Assembly (NCBI GenBank): GCA_028697205.1
Contig: JAQVFO010000008.1
Location: 1-53,483, forward strand
Reading direction: 5' to 3'
DNA: 53,483 nucleotides
Source: Candidatus Altimarinota bacterium
GTDB lineage: Bacteria > Patescibacteriota > Gracilibacteria > BD1-5 > UBA6164
This document shows, in pieces, positions 10,985 to 21,810 of this stretch. The translations under genes were made by a program, and so were the position numbers. Positions within the stretch are counted from its first letter, which is position 1, and each line of letters begins with the position of its first letter. The notes beneath the pieces are model-generated. The model saw only the letters and a program-made list of their open reading frames with translations. It made no database searches and was not told the origin of the DNA.

Positions 10985-11002
10985 AAAGGAGAAAAATAAT
11001 AA

Positions 11003-11025
11003 AAGCCCGTGCATTGCACGGGCTT
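11003..11025 (+). terminator. GC-rich hairpin after the foreign gene
   Basis: AAGCCCGTGC / GCACGGGCTT arms with a three-base loop. It is the most GC-rich terminator-like hairpin among the protein genes. The T-run after it is poor. A second AAAGGAG lies between the stop codon and this hairpin without an open frame behind it. Confidence 0.65.
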
Positions 11026-11038
11026 AAACTTTAAAAAA

Positions 11039-11449
11039 TTAATTTGATTTATATACAATATATTTAATTAAATTATCTAAAGAAAAATCTCAAATAGGAT
11101 TTTTAAGGAATTTATCAATAAATTGTTCCTGAGTAAGTCATGTTTCTTTTCTTATTACTTCATTTGATTTTTTTATTGATAATTTTGAAAGAATATCTTC
11201 TCATAATTTTTTAGCTTCATTCATGTTTAAAAATTCATGCAATCTTTGTTTTTGCTCAGATGATAAATTTTCTCAATTTGCAAATAATTTGTAGGCTTCA
11301 ATAACTTGATTGCTTAAATCAAGTTTAGAAACAATTATACTTACAATTTTTACTGCTGTTTCTGACCTAATTACATCTGATGGACTTTTACATAATTCAT
11401 TTTCAGAATTATTAAGTCAACTTAAATCTAAATTTTCATTATTAATCAT
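11039..11449 (-). CDS. Hypothetical protein, 136 residues
   Basis: Not recognised. It is soluble-looking and helical, rich in Lys, Glu, Leu and Asn, with no membrane segment or signal peptide. A central LSSEQKQRLHEFLNM stretch and a later LTQEQFIDKFLKNPIGDFS stretch look like short helical hairpins. It has TGA at likely glycine positions, so it is native to this genome. It lies between the foreign gene and the cydB terminator, with a 72-bp AT-rich leader holding its own presumed promoter. Confidence 0.7.
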
Positions 11450-11521
11450 AAATATTTATTTAATTATAAATCACATTATTTATAATTAAAATTTAATAAA
11501 AATCAAATTTTGTATTATAAT

Positions 11522-11550
11522 AAAAAACCTGTATAAACTACAGGTTTTTT
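11522..11550 (-). terminator. Terminator after cydB
   Basis: A-run, ACCTGTA / TACAGGT arms, T-run, directly beyond the cydB stop on the minus strand. Confidence 0.85.
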
Positions 11551-11552
11551 TA

Positions 11553-12728
11553 TTAATAAACTTCTCATTTTTTAATACTATCTTTGCTTATTCTATCAGA
11601 TGATAAAGCATTCCATACCCGAGTAACATATGATAAAACTATTGGGGCAAGAAGAGTTGCGTAAGCAATCGCAACAAGAGTATAACGACTTGATGATGCA
11701 TTTATAATAGTTAGAGAACTTTGTAGGTCAGTTAATGAAGGATAAAAAACAGTATTGTTATATCAAACTAGTAACAACAAAGCTAATGCAACTCACATAG
11801 TTCAAGTTCATGCAAGCCAAAATGAATATTTATATCATTTAAAATATCCAGATCAAATTCAAGCTAAAACTAAAACAACTCAAATAAGTAAAAGTAAAGT
11901 GACAAAAGGTAAAGCTAAAAGATTATGTAAATATTTAAATTGTTCCATAAAAATCATTCACGTTACTGGGTCATATGCAAATCAATCTATTGTAACAAGT
12001 CTAAATACAAAAAATAAAAAGAAAACTAAAAATGCAATTGAAAGTGGTAAAATAGATTTTCTTGCTCTTTCTGATAATTTTTTATCATCAATATTTTTCA
12101 TAACTCTTAAAGCTGCAAGTATAGTAGAAAGAAGTACAATTGCTAATCAAAAAGAGATATTAGTTAAGAATGCTAATTGATTAGTATTCCATAATGCTTC
12201 AAATCAATGAAAAGCACTATTCCAAGTTGATACAGCTAAACTTCAATCTCATACAGATACAAGATTTGTTTTTGCTACAGTAAAATTAGCTCAAGTGAAA
12301 AAAGTAGCAACAGCAACTCATAAAAGTAATGGAGCTCAAATTCAATTTAAAAGTAGAAAAGCTTCATATGTTTTTGTTCATAAAAAGTTACTAACTTTTT
12401 TTCTATATTTGAAAGCTACTCATTCTACTATAAAAAGGAAAAGTAATGCAAACCATACAAAGAATGCACCACCAAAAGAAGTAGAGTAAAATAATGGAAA
12501 AACTGCAAAGAAAGATCATCAAAATACTACCAATGAAGTAAAAGTCATTTCATATCTTTTTCCTACTTCATTTAATATTTCAGTTTTTTCATCTTCATCT
12601 TTAGCTAAAAGTATAGCTAAAACTTGTCATCATTGAACAAACAATAAAAATACTAATATAGCTCATATAAATGAAACAATAAACCAAAGATATTGTTGCA
12701 AAGCTAATGTTGATAAATTTTCAAACAT
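11553..12728 (-). CDS. cydB: Cytochrome bd oxidase subunit II
   Basis: 391 residues. An integral membrane protein that partners CydA in the quinol:oxygen oxidoreductase. It starts MFENLSTLALQQYLWF; about eight or nine hydrophobic segments follow, with the family's N-terminal motif region (FIWAILVFLLF then GGQ by TGA TGA CAA) and a long polar loop near residues 55-70 (AKDEDEKTEILNEVGKRYE), typical of CydB proteins. It lies 33 bp after cydA in the same direction and ends at a terminator; two stop codons stand in tandem. Several hydrophobic helices contain TGA glycines. Confidence 0.9.
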
Positions 12729-12761
12729 AAATATATAATTAAATTATAAAAAGTTTTTAGA

Positions 12762-14645
12762 TTATTTTTTCTTAGTTTTTACTTCAGTTTTAGTACTCTT
12801 TTTAGTAGAACTAGATTTTGTTTCTTTTTTTGGAGTTTTTACTTCTTCATCTTTTTTAACTGTTTTCTTTGGTGTAGATTTTGTAGTTGATTTAGCAATA
12901 GGTTTAACAACTTCCTTTTTAGTTGAAACTTTAGTTTTTGTTGGTTCTTTTACTTCTGTCTTTTTAGAAGTAGTAGTTACTTTTTTTGCCTCTGCTTTTA
13001 CAGATTTAGATTCTGTTTTTTTTGACTCATTATTTACTTTTGATGTTTTTTTAGTAGTTTTAATTGATGCAGTTGAGACTTTTTTTTGTACTATTTTTTC
13101 ATCGCTAGCACCTGATTTCTCAGAAATTTTTGGTCAATCTTTTATTAAAGAAATAGCAATTTTTAAAGCAGCTATTAAAAGTAAAGTAAATATAGTTAAA
13201 AATCAGAAAAATATTGATTTTACGATAGTAGCACTTGATGCTGATAATCAAACTTTTGTTGGCAATACTTCATAAACTATCCAAGGTTGTCTACCAACTT
13301 CTGCAACAGCCCATCACAATTCAGATCATATGTAAACAATCGGTATTAAAAATAAAGCAAAAAACAATGTTGGTCTACATTTCTCAAGCTTTCTAGTTTT
13401 AGCCATATAATATATGAATGGAAAATATATTATTAAGAAAAATCCTAATCATACCATATAACGGAAAGCCCAAAACAAGAAAGGTACTGATGGAACTAAT
13501 TCTGATAAATTATTTTCATCAAAATATCAATATCCAAAATCTTTATAATTTGCTTGAAATTTTGCTAACTCTATACTAGCTAATTCTTCATTTCATTCTT
13601 TTTTCAGATTTTTATAATTTTTTAATGCTTCAATAGCTACTTTTCAATTTCTAATTCTTTCTGATACTGGAGGAATTCAATGATTTATATCTCAGTATAA
13701 TAATTCTCTAATTCATGGTACATAAGTATTTGTATTTCAATAAAGTATCCAAGATAGTACTCATGGCATTTTTATACTCCATTTTATATCTCTTATTCAA
13801 TCTTGTTGTTCATTTCCAAAAAATGCAATAGGCATAAATTCAGCACTATTTCATCAATCATAAAGTCATTCTATTGCAGCTAATTTCATTGGTTGATATT
13901 TTGCATCTTCTTTTCATGATATATCTCAAGTTATAACAGTACAGATTGAGAATACAAGTCAAAATATTGTAGCAATTTTTATACTTTTATATGCAAATTC
14001 TTTTTCCCTATTTTTCAAAAGATACCAAGCACTTATTCATATAACTACAACAGATGCTAACATCAAAGCTTGTGATAAAGCATGTCATATTTTTATTATT
14101 GAAACAGGATTAAAAATAACGGCCCATATATCTACCATCTCATTTCTCATTGTATCTGGATTAAATACCATTCAAGTTGGATTTTGCATCCATCAATTAG
14201 CTATAAGAATCCAAGTTGCTGATAAACTTCATCATATTGCTACCATCCATGCAGAAAATAAATGAAATCATCTTGATACTTTATCCCATCATAAAATCAA
14301 TACAGCCAAGAATGTAGTTTCAAGGAAAAATGCAGATAATCATTCAACTACTAATGGTGCTCAAAATATATCTCAGACAAACCAAGAATAATTTGACCAA
14401 TTTGTTCAAAATTCAAATTCTAATATAATTCAAGTTGCAACTCAAATAGCAAAATTTACAGCAAATATCTTAGTCCAAAACTGAGTTACTTTTTTCCAAA
14501 AATCACTTCATGTTTTATAATATATTGTAAACATTACAGCGATTATATATGTAATCCCTAATGTAAATGGGACAAATAACCAATGATACATTGCAGTAAG
14601 AGCAAATTGAGCTCTAGACCAATCAACAAGACCTATATCAAACAT
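12762..14645 (-). CDS. cydA: Cytochrome bd oxidase subunit I with a long Lys/Thr/Ser-rich tail
   Basis: 627 residues, while CydA is usually 450-520. The core (about 1-500) is complete: DWSRAQFALTAMYHWLFVP with the haem-ligand His near residue 21, GHALSQALML with a second His near residue 190, the GDISGKEDAKYQPMKLAA quinol-site block with a short Q loop, and GRQPWIVYEVLPT. After the last membrane helix comes a tail of about 120 residues made of K, T, S, V and E (repeated KKT, KST, TKKE), predicted disordered and highly basic. There is no stop or frame change before it, so it is part of the same chain. Order: DUF4492, cydA, cydB, transcribed from the promoter at 14892-14919. Confidence 0.93.
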
Positions 14646-14651
14646 ATAAAA

Positions 14652-14864
14652 TTATTTATGATTTAAAATATTATTTCCTACAAAATCTGATCTCTCAGCA
14701 TCATTATTAAAATATTTTTCTAAAATGTTTGGGAATAAAAAATTAGCAATAATAACAAGTATTATTGCCTTTAAAACAACAAGCTTCCATAAACTTTTAC
14801 CAAAATTTGTCATATTTTTAAGCCCATCATAATAGAAAAAAAATATCTTTTTAACAAAATTCAT
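14652..14864 (-). CDS. DUF4492-type small membrane protein of the cyd operon
   Basis: 70 residues. MNFVKKIFFFYYDGLKNM followed by GKSLW and one hydrophobic segment (VVLKAIILVIIANFLFP), then a polar tail. This matches the pattern of DUF4492 proteins, which in other phyla lie just upstream of cydA; their role is unknown but an assembly or accessory function is likely. It is separated from cydA by six bases, so translation may be coupled. It has no TGA codon. Confidence 0.75.
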   Translation of the reverse strand: MNFVKKIFFFYYDGLKNMTNFGKSLWKLVVLKAIILVIIANFLFPNILEKYFNNDAERSDFVGNNILNHK

Positions 14865-14891
14865 AGGAAAATAGGTAATATTCGCAAATAA

Positions 14892-14919
14892 ATTATATTT
14901 TATTTGGCATAAAAAACAA
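14892..14919 (-). promoter_or_regulatory. Promoter of the DUF4492-cydAB operon
   Basis: Minus strand: TTGTTT (14919-14914), 16-bp spacer, TATAAT (14897-14892), 27 bp before the ATG of the DUF4492 gene. No clear regulator box was seen. Confidence 0.65.
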
Positions 14920-14950
14920 AAAATATAATATTTTTTTATTTGACTTTATT

Positions 14951-15532
14951 CTATTTTAATCAAAAATAAAATCTCCGAGTTTTATCCACTCCTTTAGAAA
15001 TTCAAATTCTTTTTGAAATATTTACTTTTGGTAGCTTATATCAAATATCTTCTATAAATATTGGTGAATTATTATCTAATAAGTTAATTCAATTATCTTT
15101 TTTATCTATATCATAAGCTATACATACCTTTGCAGGTCAATTTGATAATTTTTTAATATTGTTTACTTTTTTTCATTTAAATTTCTCTCTATTACTAATC
15201 ATTAACTCAATTCATTTATATGGAATTACAGATCTAATCAAAACAGCTCATCAATATCATTCCTTTTCAGAAACAATATTCATACAATTATACATACCAT
15301 AAGTAAAATACACATAAAGATATCATGCTTCTTTAAACATAACTTCATTTCTTTTAGTTTTTTTTCATCAATAACTATGACTAGCCTCATCATCTTCTCT
15401 ATATGCTTCCGTCTCATTTATAATTCCTGATATTATTCATTCTGGTGTAATCTTTGTAAACGCTTTTCAAAGCAAATCTTGAGCTAGAAGTACTGAATCT
15501 TTTTCATTAAAAAATGATGATGTAAGTTTCAT
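14951..15532 (-). CDS. 3-methyladenine DNA glycosylase (MPG/AAG family)
   Basis: 193 residues, the normal length. It removes alkylated and deaminated purines. MPG-family signs: AQDLLGKAF near the N-terminus, the ETEAYREDDEASHSY block holding the catalytic Glu, RNEVMF, the YVYFTYGMYNCMNIV strand pair, and VLIRSVIPYKG. It begins four bases after the large surface-protein gene ends on the same strand, so the two may share a transcript, though their functions seem unrelated. Confidence 0.9.
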
Positions 15533-15536
15533 AAAC

Positions 15537-18500
15537 TTAATAATTAAAAATAGCTATAAAAGAAAGATTCATTGTATAAATACCTGCAGCCTGCTCTAAA
15601 TCTATTAAATCTCAAATTTTAATATTATATGTATATATATTTTTAAATCCATTAATATTAATGTTTTGAGATCAACTTCATATAACAGGATAATTATTTA
15701 TATTTTTAATTACTCATATATAAGGACTTTTATCATATCAAACTCATAAACTTCAATCCCAATCAATTATTATAGAAGCACCTCATTGAGTTTGGAAATT
15801 TGTATCTTTTACCATATTAACTTGAAATCAAGCTCAAACAGTATTTATGGTAATTATTATTTCATCTCAAGAAAAATTTAATCAAGTTCAAGATAAAACT
15901 CCCATATTTAAAGTTCAAGTACTTATAATAATTTCAGGTTCGTCAACATAAAATACTGCTCAAGTTGATGAAGAATTAGCACTATTATCAGATATCTGAA
16001 AATTATACATATATTTACCATATGTTAAATTATTAGTTGGATAAATTGCTTGCGTTGGAGTAACTGTTTTTCCTGCTAAATTTATTCAAGTTGCAGAAAT
16101 ATCTGTTCACCATGAAGTTCAATTCCACTTATACAATGATATAATGTCAGATGATGTATTTATTCCTGACTGCATGTCATTATAGTTAATAATTAAATTA
16201 TGATTTCATCAAGGAAGTAAAGTTCAACTTGCATAATTGATACTTGTAATTGATGGTGGAGTATTATCCACAGCAGAATATGCATATGTAATATAATCTA
16301 TAAATGCATTATCTGTTCATGCATTTGTAGTTCAGTCTTTAAGATAACACCATTTATATTGATGTGTTCATACAGGAACATTATTCTTTGAATATAAAGT
16401 CCATGGCACTGTTCATGACCATGCTTGTTGTTCTACATTATCAATATAAAACCTTAAAAAATCTCATCATGCTTGAGATGATACATTATACTGAAATTCT
16501 ACAGTTCAAGTTCAAGTATAAAATGTATTAGTTACTTCAAAACATGATTGAGTATTTGGAAGTCATCAATTATTACTTTCTATTGAATAAATTCATTGCT
16601 GTGGATTTGTTGTAGTTCTTGTCCAATTTCATGAAGTTACAGTATATTTTCAGGGTATTTCAAAGTCTAAAATTGAATTTATTGTTTCTCAAATATCATT
16701 TACATTTATTATGAATTGTTTTTGAAATTGTCATCAATGTCAATCATCTGTTTGAATTCTAACAGAGTATGAATTTTGTATTTCATAATCAGGTGATTCA
16801 GCTATTTTTAAAATATTTCAAGAAAGTGAAAATAACGAATTATCAGTATCTCAGACTCAAATTACAAAAGAGTATGTATGAGTATCTAGTACATCAGCAT
16901 CAGTTGTTGTTAATGTTCCAATAGTAGTTCAACTTGCAACATTCTCATTTATAATATTATTTGAAAGTGTAATGTTTGTTGGAATATTATTTGATGAAGC
17001 TTGACTTGCAATAGTAAATTTTTGTCAATTTAATAAACTTATACCTGAAACTTGCCATATATTTCATATTGTATTTGTCATAACTACTGGTGTTTCATCA
17101 GATAAACTACCATTAGAGTTACTATCATATATAAAGTAATAATTGCTACCAGTACTAAGTAAAGGAACATCAAAATTAGGATTTGCTACATCGAAATCAA
17201 GAGATACTGTTCATACATTACCTAGTTCTTGAATCTTCCATTTACGAACTAATATATCATATCATGTTGGAGCTCATGTTTGAACCCAAGTATTTCATCC
17301 TCAATCATTTGATATAACAAGAAATTCTTTATCGGCTATATCTACAAAGCTTGGAGTCATATTTGTTCATTCTCATATTGCATTTAAAGTGATTATTCAA
17401 TCAACATTTTCAGATTTTGATTTAACTTGTCAAAGATCACTAAAATCATCTCTTCAAATCCCAAATATACCATTTACAAAAGTTCAAGCAATTCAGGTTC
17501 CCCATATTATTGTTCAGTCAGATGCTAAATAATTTTCTGTTCATCAATTTAATGTAATACCATATTTCAAAGCTAAATATGACTCTATTTTCTGTCTATC
17601 TATATCACTAATTCTAGAACTATAATTTATTATTTCTGCTATTTTTCAATTATATGGAAATGGATTTGCTCAATCCAATGTCATTCAAAGTCTATAATCT
17701 GCTGTAGCTAAAGTTTGATAAGTATTTGCTGTAAAATTATCAACTTTAGTTCATTTTTCATATATATCAGTTCAATTAGCTAAAGAATTTTCATTAATTC
17801 ATATTAACATTGGCCTTCAAGACGAATATGAATATGCTCATATTTGTGCTGATCTCCAATTTGCACTAGATCATAAAGCATGTGTAATAACTTCATCATT
17901 CATTGCTACAGTAAATGCTCATAGAGTAGTTCAGGCAAATGATAATCAACAAGTTCATGAACTTAATATTCAAGATAAACAATCAAATGCAAAAGGAACT
18001 TGTCCTGATAAAGTTCAATCAATTTGATTATTTGGGACTATAACCATAAAATAACTTTTAGAATTCGATCAATTACTAAGATTTTCTAAATACTGAGTTC
18101 AATCAAAATTTATAATTGGATTAAAATTAAGATTTCAAGTATTAGTATTATTTAAATATATTGGAGAGACTCATCATCAAGCATTAAATCAATTTCAAGA
18201 TTGATCATTCCATGTCGCAAGTGATGCTCAATCTGTAGTAGTACTTGTTCATTTATCAGCTTTTAACCAAATTGATAAATTTGATGAAACTCAACCAGGT
18301 GAAATCGGAATATGATATGTTACAGTAACTTTTACTCTATAAACATTGACACTAGCAGTTCATGTTGTAGTAAATCTATATTGAAGTATTAATCAAAAAT
18401 TAGGTGAAGAAATAATTGCAGGTGTTAATCAAACTCACCAAGTATTAGCAGATCATCAATATACACTTATTGTCTTAGCAGTTGGTCAATTTACATTAGC

Positions 18501-20015
18501 TCAATAATTACTTCAAACTACATTTGTTCAATCTAAAGTTAATTGTGCAGTTGTATCTCTCATCCTTGTATTTGAAACATTCCGTTCTACATCAAACTGT
18601 ACTCAATCAATTATAGCATTTGATGGAATATTTAGTGCATTTATTCAAAAATTAGTAAGTGATATGTAATTTGAATATGCATTTCTAGTTGAAATAGTTG
18701 AAGTTGCTGCAGTTGTAGTAGTATTTCCTACTGCATTTGTTGGATTTGTCCATGAAAAAGTTCCTCATCATATATCTGTTGCAGTTCAAGCATATAAAAA
18801 ATTTAAATTTTGTAATATATTTATAGTAAAGTTTTTATCAAAAGTTCATCCCCTACCATCATCAGTTCTTATACATATATTATATGTTGACTTTACATTA
18901 AAATCAAAAACCTGATTAGACAGTAAATCACTTCAAGAAAGTGAAAAGCTTGAATCATCTGCTCCAGAAACTGAACATCAAAATGAATATGTATGAGTAT
19001 CTATAGCATCAGGATCTGTAGTCGTTAAAGATCAAACTAAAGATCAAATTGCTATTTTTTCTAAAATACTTTGATTAGAAAGAGTTATGTTAGTTGGTGG
19101 ATTATTCGGAATTGGAGGAGTAATAGTTATAGTAAAATTTTTATCAAAAGTTCATCCCCTACCATCATCAGTTCTTATACATATATTATAGCTTGATTTA
19201 GTATTGTAATCAAATACTTGATTTGAATTTAATTGATTTCAAGATATTATGAAACTTGAGTCATCTACTCCAGGAATTGAACATCAAAATGAATATGTAT
19301 GAGTATCTGAAACATCTGCATCTGTTGTTGATAAAGATCAAATATTTGTTCAAATTGGAAATCAACTTGCTATACTTTGATTTGATAAAGTTATATCAGT
19401 TGGTGGATTATTTGGAGTATAATCAACAGTAACTATTACTCTATATACATTTGCTGTAATAGATCATCAAAGAATAGTATTATTATTAGTATAACCTAAT
19501 ATTACTCAAAAATTTGAAGATAATAAATCATTAGAAGTCCATGTTGTTCCCCATAAATTAGTTAATCATCAATATGTTGTTAAAGTTTTTGCTGTTGGTC
19601 AATTAGCGTTTAGAGCCATGTTTGTTCATACAAAAGTTGTTCAATCCTTTGTTAACTGAACTGTTGTATCTCTACCTCTAGTATTTGAAACATTCCGTTC
19701 AACTTGTACCTGTATACCATTTATAACAGATCAAAAAGGCAATCAAGCTCAAGCTAGATTAAAGTTTGTAAGTGATAAATTATTTGAAGAATTGTTTCTG
19801 GTAGTCATAGCTACTGAGGCTGCAGTTGTAGTAGTATTTCCTACAGCATTTGTTGGATTTGTCCATGCATAAGTTCCTCATCATATATCTGTTGCGGTTC
19901 ATACATATGATAAAGATGTTGTTACAGCATTAACATGAAGAACAAATAAAAAAGAGATAAAAAATATGTAAATTATCTTTTTTATTATGTTATGTAGAGC
20001 AGAATAAGAAGTCAT
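15537..20015 (-). CDS. Giant secreted surface protein with cadherin-like and LamG/ConA-like domains
   Basis: 1492 residues. A hydrophobic signal segment lies at about residues 12-30 ([17 protein letters not shown]). Order after it: a beta-rich domain (about 35-196) starting YVGTATDIGGGT; two tandem cadherin-like repeats (about 195-400), each with [12 protein letters not shown], a TTDAD-type calcium motif and [10 protein letters not shown]; a second copy of the first domain (about 408-566); a ConA/LamG-like region starting LSIGLKADKG and ending at [14 protein letters not shown] (about 575-820); a variable beta region; a third cadherin-like repeat (about 1005-1108); further beta domains; and a C-terminal domain beginning [11 protein letters not shown]. 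No sortase motif or C-terminal membrane anchor is seen. Expected role: adhesion to another cell or surface. Glycine is overwhelmingly TGA, so the standard code shreds it. Confidence 0.85.
18315..18790 (-). repeat. Intragenic duplication, C-terminal copy
   Basis: Codes the second copy of the ~160-residue beta domain. Long identical stretches are shared with 19427-19910, for example around the ATTCCGT (18580/19690) and AGTAGTATTTCCTAC (18718/19832) regions. Confidence 0.8.
19427..19910 (-). repeat. Intragenic duplication, N-terminal copy
   Basis: First copy of the ~160-residue domain. The cadherin-like pair between the two copies is itself repeated: a segment of about 58 bp at 18830-18889 recurs nearly unchanged at 19132-19190. 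Confidence 0.8.
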
Positions 20016-20116
20016 TATTTAATTATCTATTAAGAAACATCGTTAATTATGATACTTAAAAAATAAATATTTCAAACTATTTTTCCTAATAAATTTATTT
20101 TAAAATATTTTTTTAT

Positions 20117-20166
20117 TTGATTTATTAAAATAATTAAATATTATTACCAATACCTATGGTATAGGT
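20117..20166 (+). promoter_or_regulatory. Promoter and CsoR-type copper operator
   Basis: TTGATT (20117-20122), 16-bp spacer, TATTAT (20139-20144), then the inverted repeat ACCTAT-GGT-ATAGGT at 20152-20166, overlapping a second one (ATACC-TAT-GGTAT). Known CsoR boxes have TACC...GGTA symmetry of this kind. The site lies over the expected transcription start, 21 bp before csoR, so a bound repressor would block initiation; Cu(I) would release it. Confidence 0.75.
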
Positions 20167-20187
20167 CTTAATATTTAATTATTCGTT

Positions 20188-20463
20188 ATGACAGATTCTA
20201 AAACTAAAGCCTTAATAGCTATTAAAAAGGCAAAAACATCACTTGAAAAAATAGAAAAGATGATAATAGATGATAAATATTGTATAGATATAATTCAACA
20301 AAATCTAGCAATAATATGACTTCTGAAATCTACAAACCTAAAACTTTTAGAGTGACATTTAGACTGCTGTGTTAAAAAATCTATATTATCATGAAACAAA
20401 GATGACTTACAAAATAAATTTGATGAAATAGTTAATATAATAAGAACTTTCCAAAATAAGTAA
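20188..20463 (+). CDS. csoR: Copper-sensing repressor CsoR
   Basis: 91 residues, all-helical DUF156 family. The Cu(I) ligand set is in place: Cys in KYCIDII (about residue 31), then His and Cys in GHLDCCVKK (about residues 56-60), the C-H-C pattern of CsoR. It represses copper-export genes and lets go when it binds Cu(I). It is the first gene of a four-gene plus-strand operon and is preceded by a matching operator, so it is autoregulated. The next gene starts 21 bp later. Confidence 0.88.
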
Positions 20464-20484
20464 TTTATATCTTTAAAATATATT

Positions 20485-21792
20485 ATGAAAAATATAAAAA
20501 TAAAGGTTTATTGAATGCATTGCAAAAGCTGCGAAGTACTTCTTGAAAATAATTTACAGAGTATACATTGAGTAAAAATAAATAAAATTGATAGTAAAAA
20601 TTGAACTTTGGATATAGATATAAATGAAGATAAACTTATTCATGACATTGAAAAACAAATTAATAAATCTGGTTTTTCAGTTGAACAAGAAACAAAAAGT
20701 ACAAAAAATAATATAAATGATTACTTAATTATAATAATTATTGCTCTTGTACTTTTAATTTTTTACTTTATATTAAATAATTTTAAGCTATTTTGATTTT
20801 TATGAAGCTTTAAAGAAGTAACTATTTGAGTAGCAATTATAACTTGAATAGTAGCATCAGTTTCAAGTTGCTTAGCAATAACATGAGGTATAATTATTTG
20901 ATTTTCTAGATATATTGATGATTCAAAATGAATATGAAGTCATATAAAAGTTCAATGATCTTTTCATTTATGAAGAATTATATGATTTACAATTATGTGA
21001 TGACTACTATGATTATTTTGATGATTTCTATGATTCTCTGTATGAGTTTATAATGTACTTTTAATAATTGCATGAGTTGTTATGTTTTATATGTGATTAA
21101 ACATATTGAAGATTGTTCCATCAATTACTCATTTTTGAATTTCAATGCCAAAAAAATTATCTCACAAAATACTTAATATTAAAAATCCTGTATTTGCACC
21201 TATAGTATGAGCTCTTACATTTTTCCTTCCTTGTTGATTTACACAATCTATGCAAATAATAGCAGTATCTAGCTGAAATTTCATAAATTGAGCGATGATA
21301 ATGTGAGCTTTTGCTTTATGAACTTTCCCTGTTTTACTTCTTGTTTGAATTTGATCATCTTATGTAAAAGATAGAAAATTTAATTTATTAAATAAAATAA
21401 TTTGAGTATTTATAATATTTTTTGCAATTTCTATACTTAGATGAGCTTCAAATTTAATTTCATTTTCAAATAATTCTACAAATAATAACCAAGAAATTAC
21501 AAGCACTAATAATTCAAATTTAATAGAAATGAATGTAGGACATAATTGAAATAACCTAGAACCTGAAACAATAAATTTGGAGTATTGAAAAAACTATAAA
21601 CTTATTATTACTCCGACTCATGATTGAATTTGATGTATGGTAACAATGATAATTCCTCAAATAAATAATACAGTTAATACTATAAAAAAATGAATTCCAA
21701 TTGAATATGATTTAGTCAACCTAAAAAAATGAAATTACAGAGTAGTTTGTTGAACTATGTGAATGTATCAAGGAGAAATAGTAGTAAAATAA
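20485..21792 (+). CDS. HMA - TauE/SafE-like membrane - cupredoxin-like fusion protein
   Basis: 435 residues in three parts. Residues 1-70 are a heavy-metal-associated domain with the GMHCKSC copper site. Residues 78-320 hold about seven to eight membrane helices of the sulfite-exporter TauE/SafE type, with GGIIIGFSRYI and FFLPCGFTQSMQ motifs. After a spacer, residues 345-435 look like a cupredoxin-type domain ending VVCGTMGMYQGEIVVK, with Cys and Met ligands (also GCMVTMIIPQ). Such fusions occur in copper operons of other bacteria; the likely job is copper delivery or export across the membrane. Glycine-rich helices depend on TGA. It sits between csoR and the ATPase, 18 bp before the latter. 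Confidence 0.82.
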
Positions 21793-21810
21793 TTTCTAAT
21801 AAAATTGATT

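Noticed and set aside
10985-11002. A second gene after the foreign ORF, suggested by another AAAGGAG
   Set aside because: No start codon with an open frame follows before the hairpin at 11003.
11755-12489. Two plus-strand open frames of 141 and 64 codons
   Set aside because: They are antisense to cydB, whose minus-strand frame is a recognisable membrane subunit.
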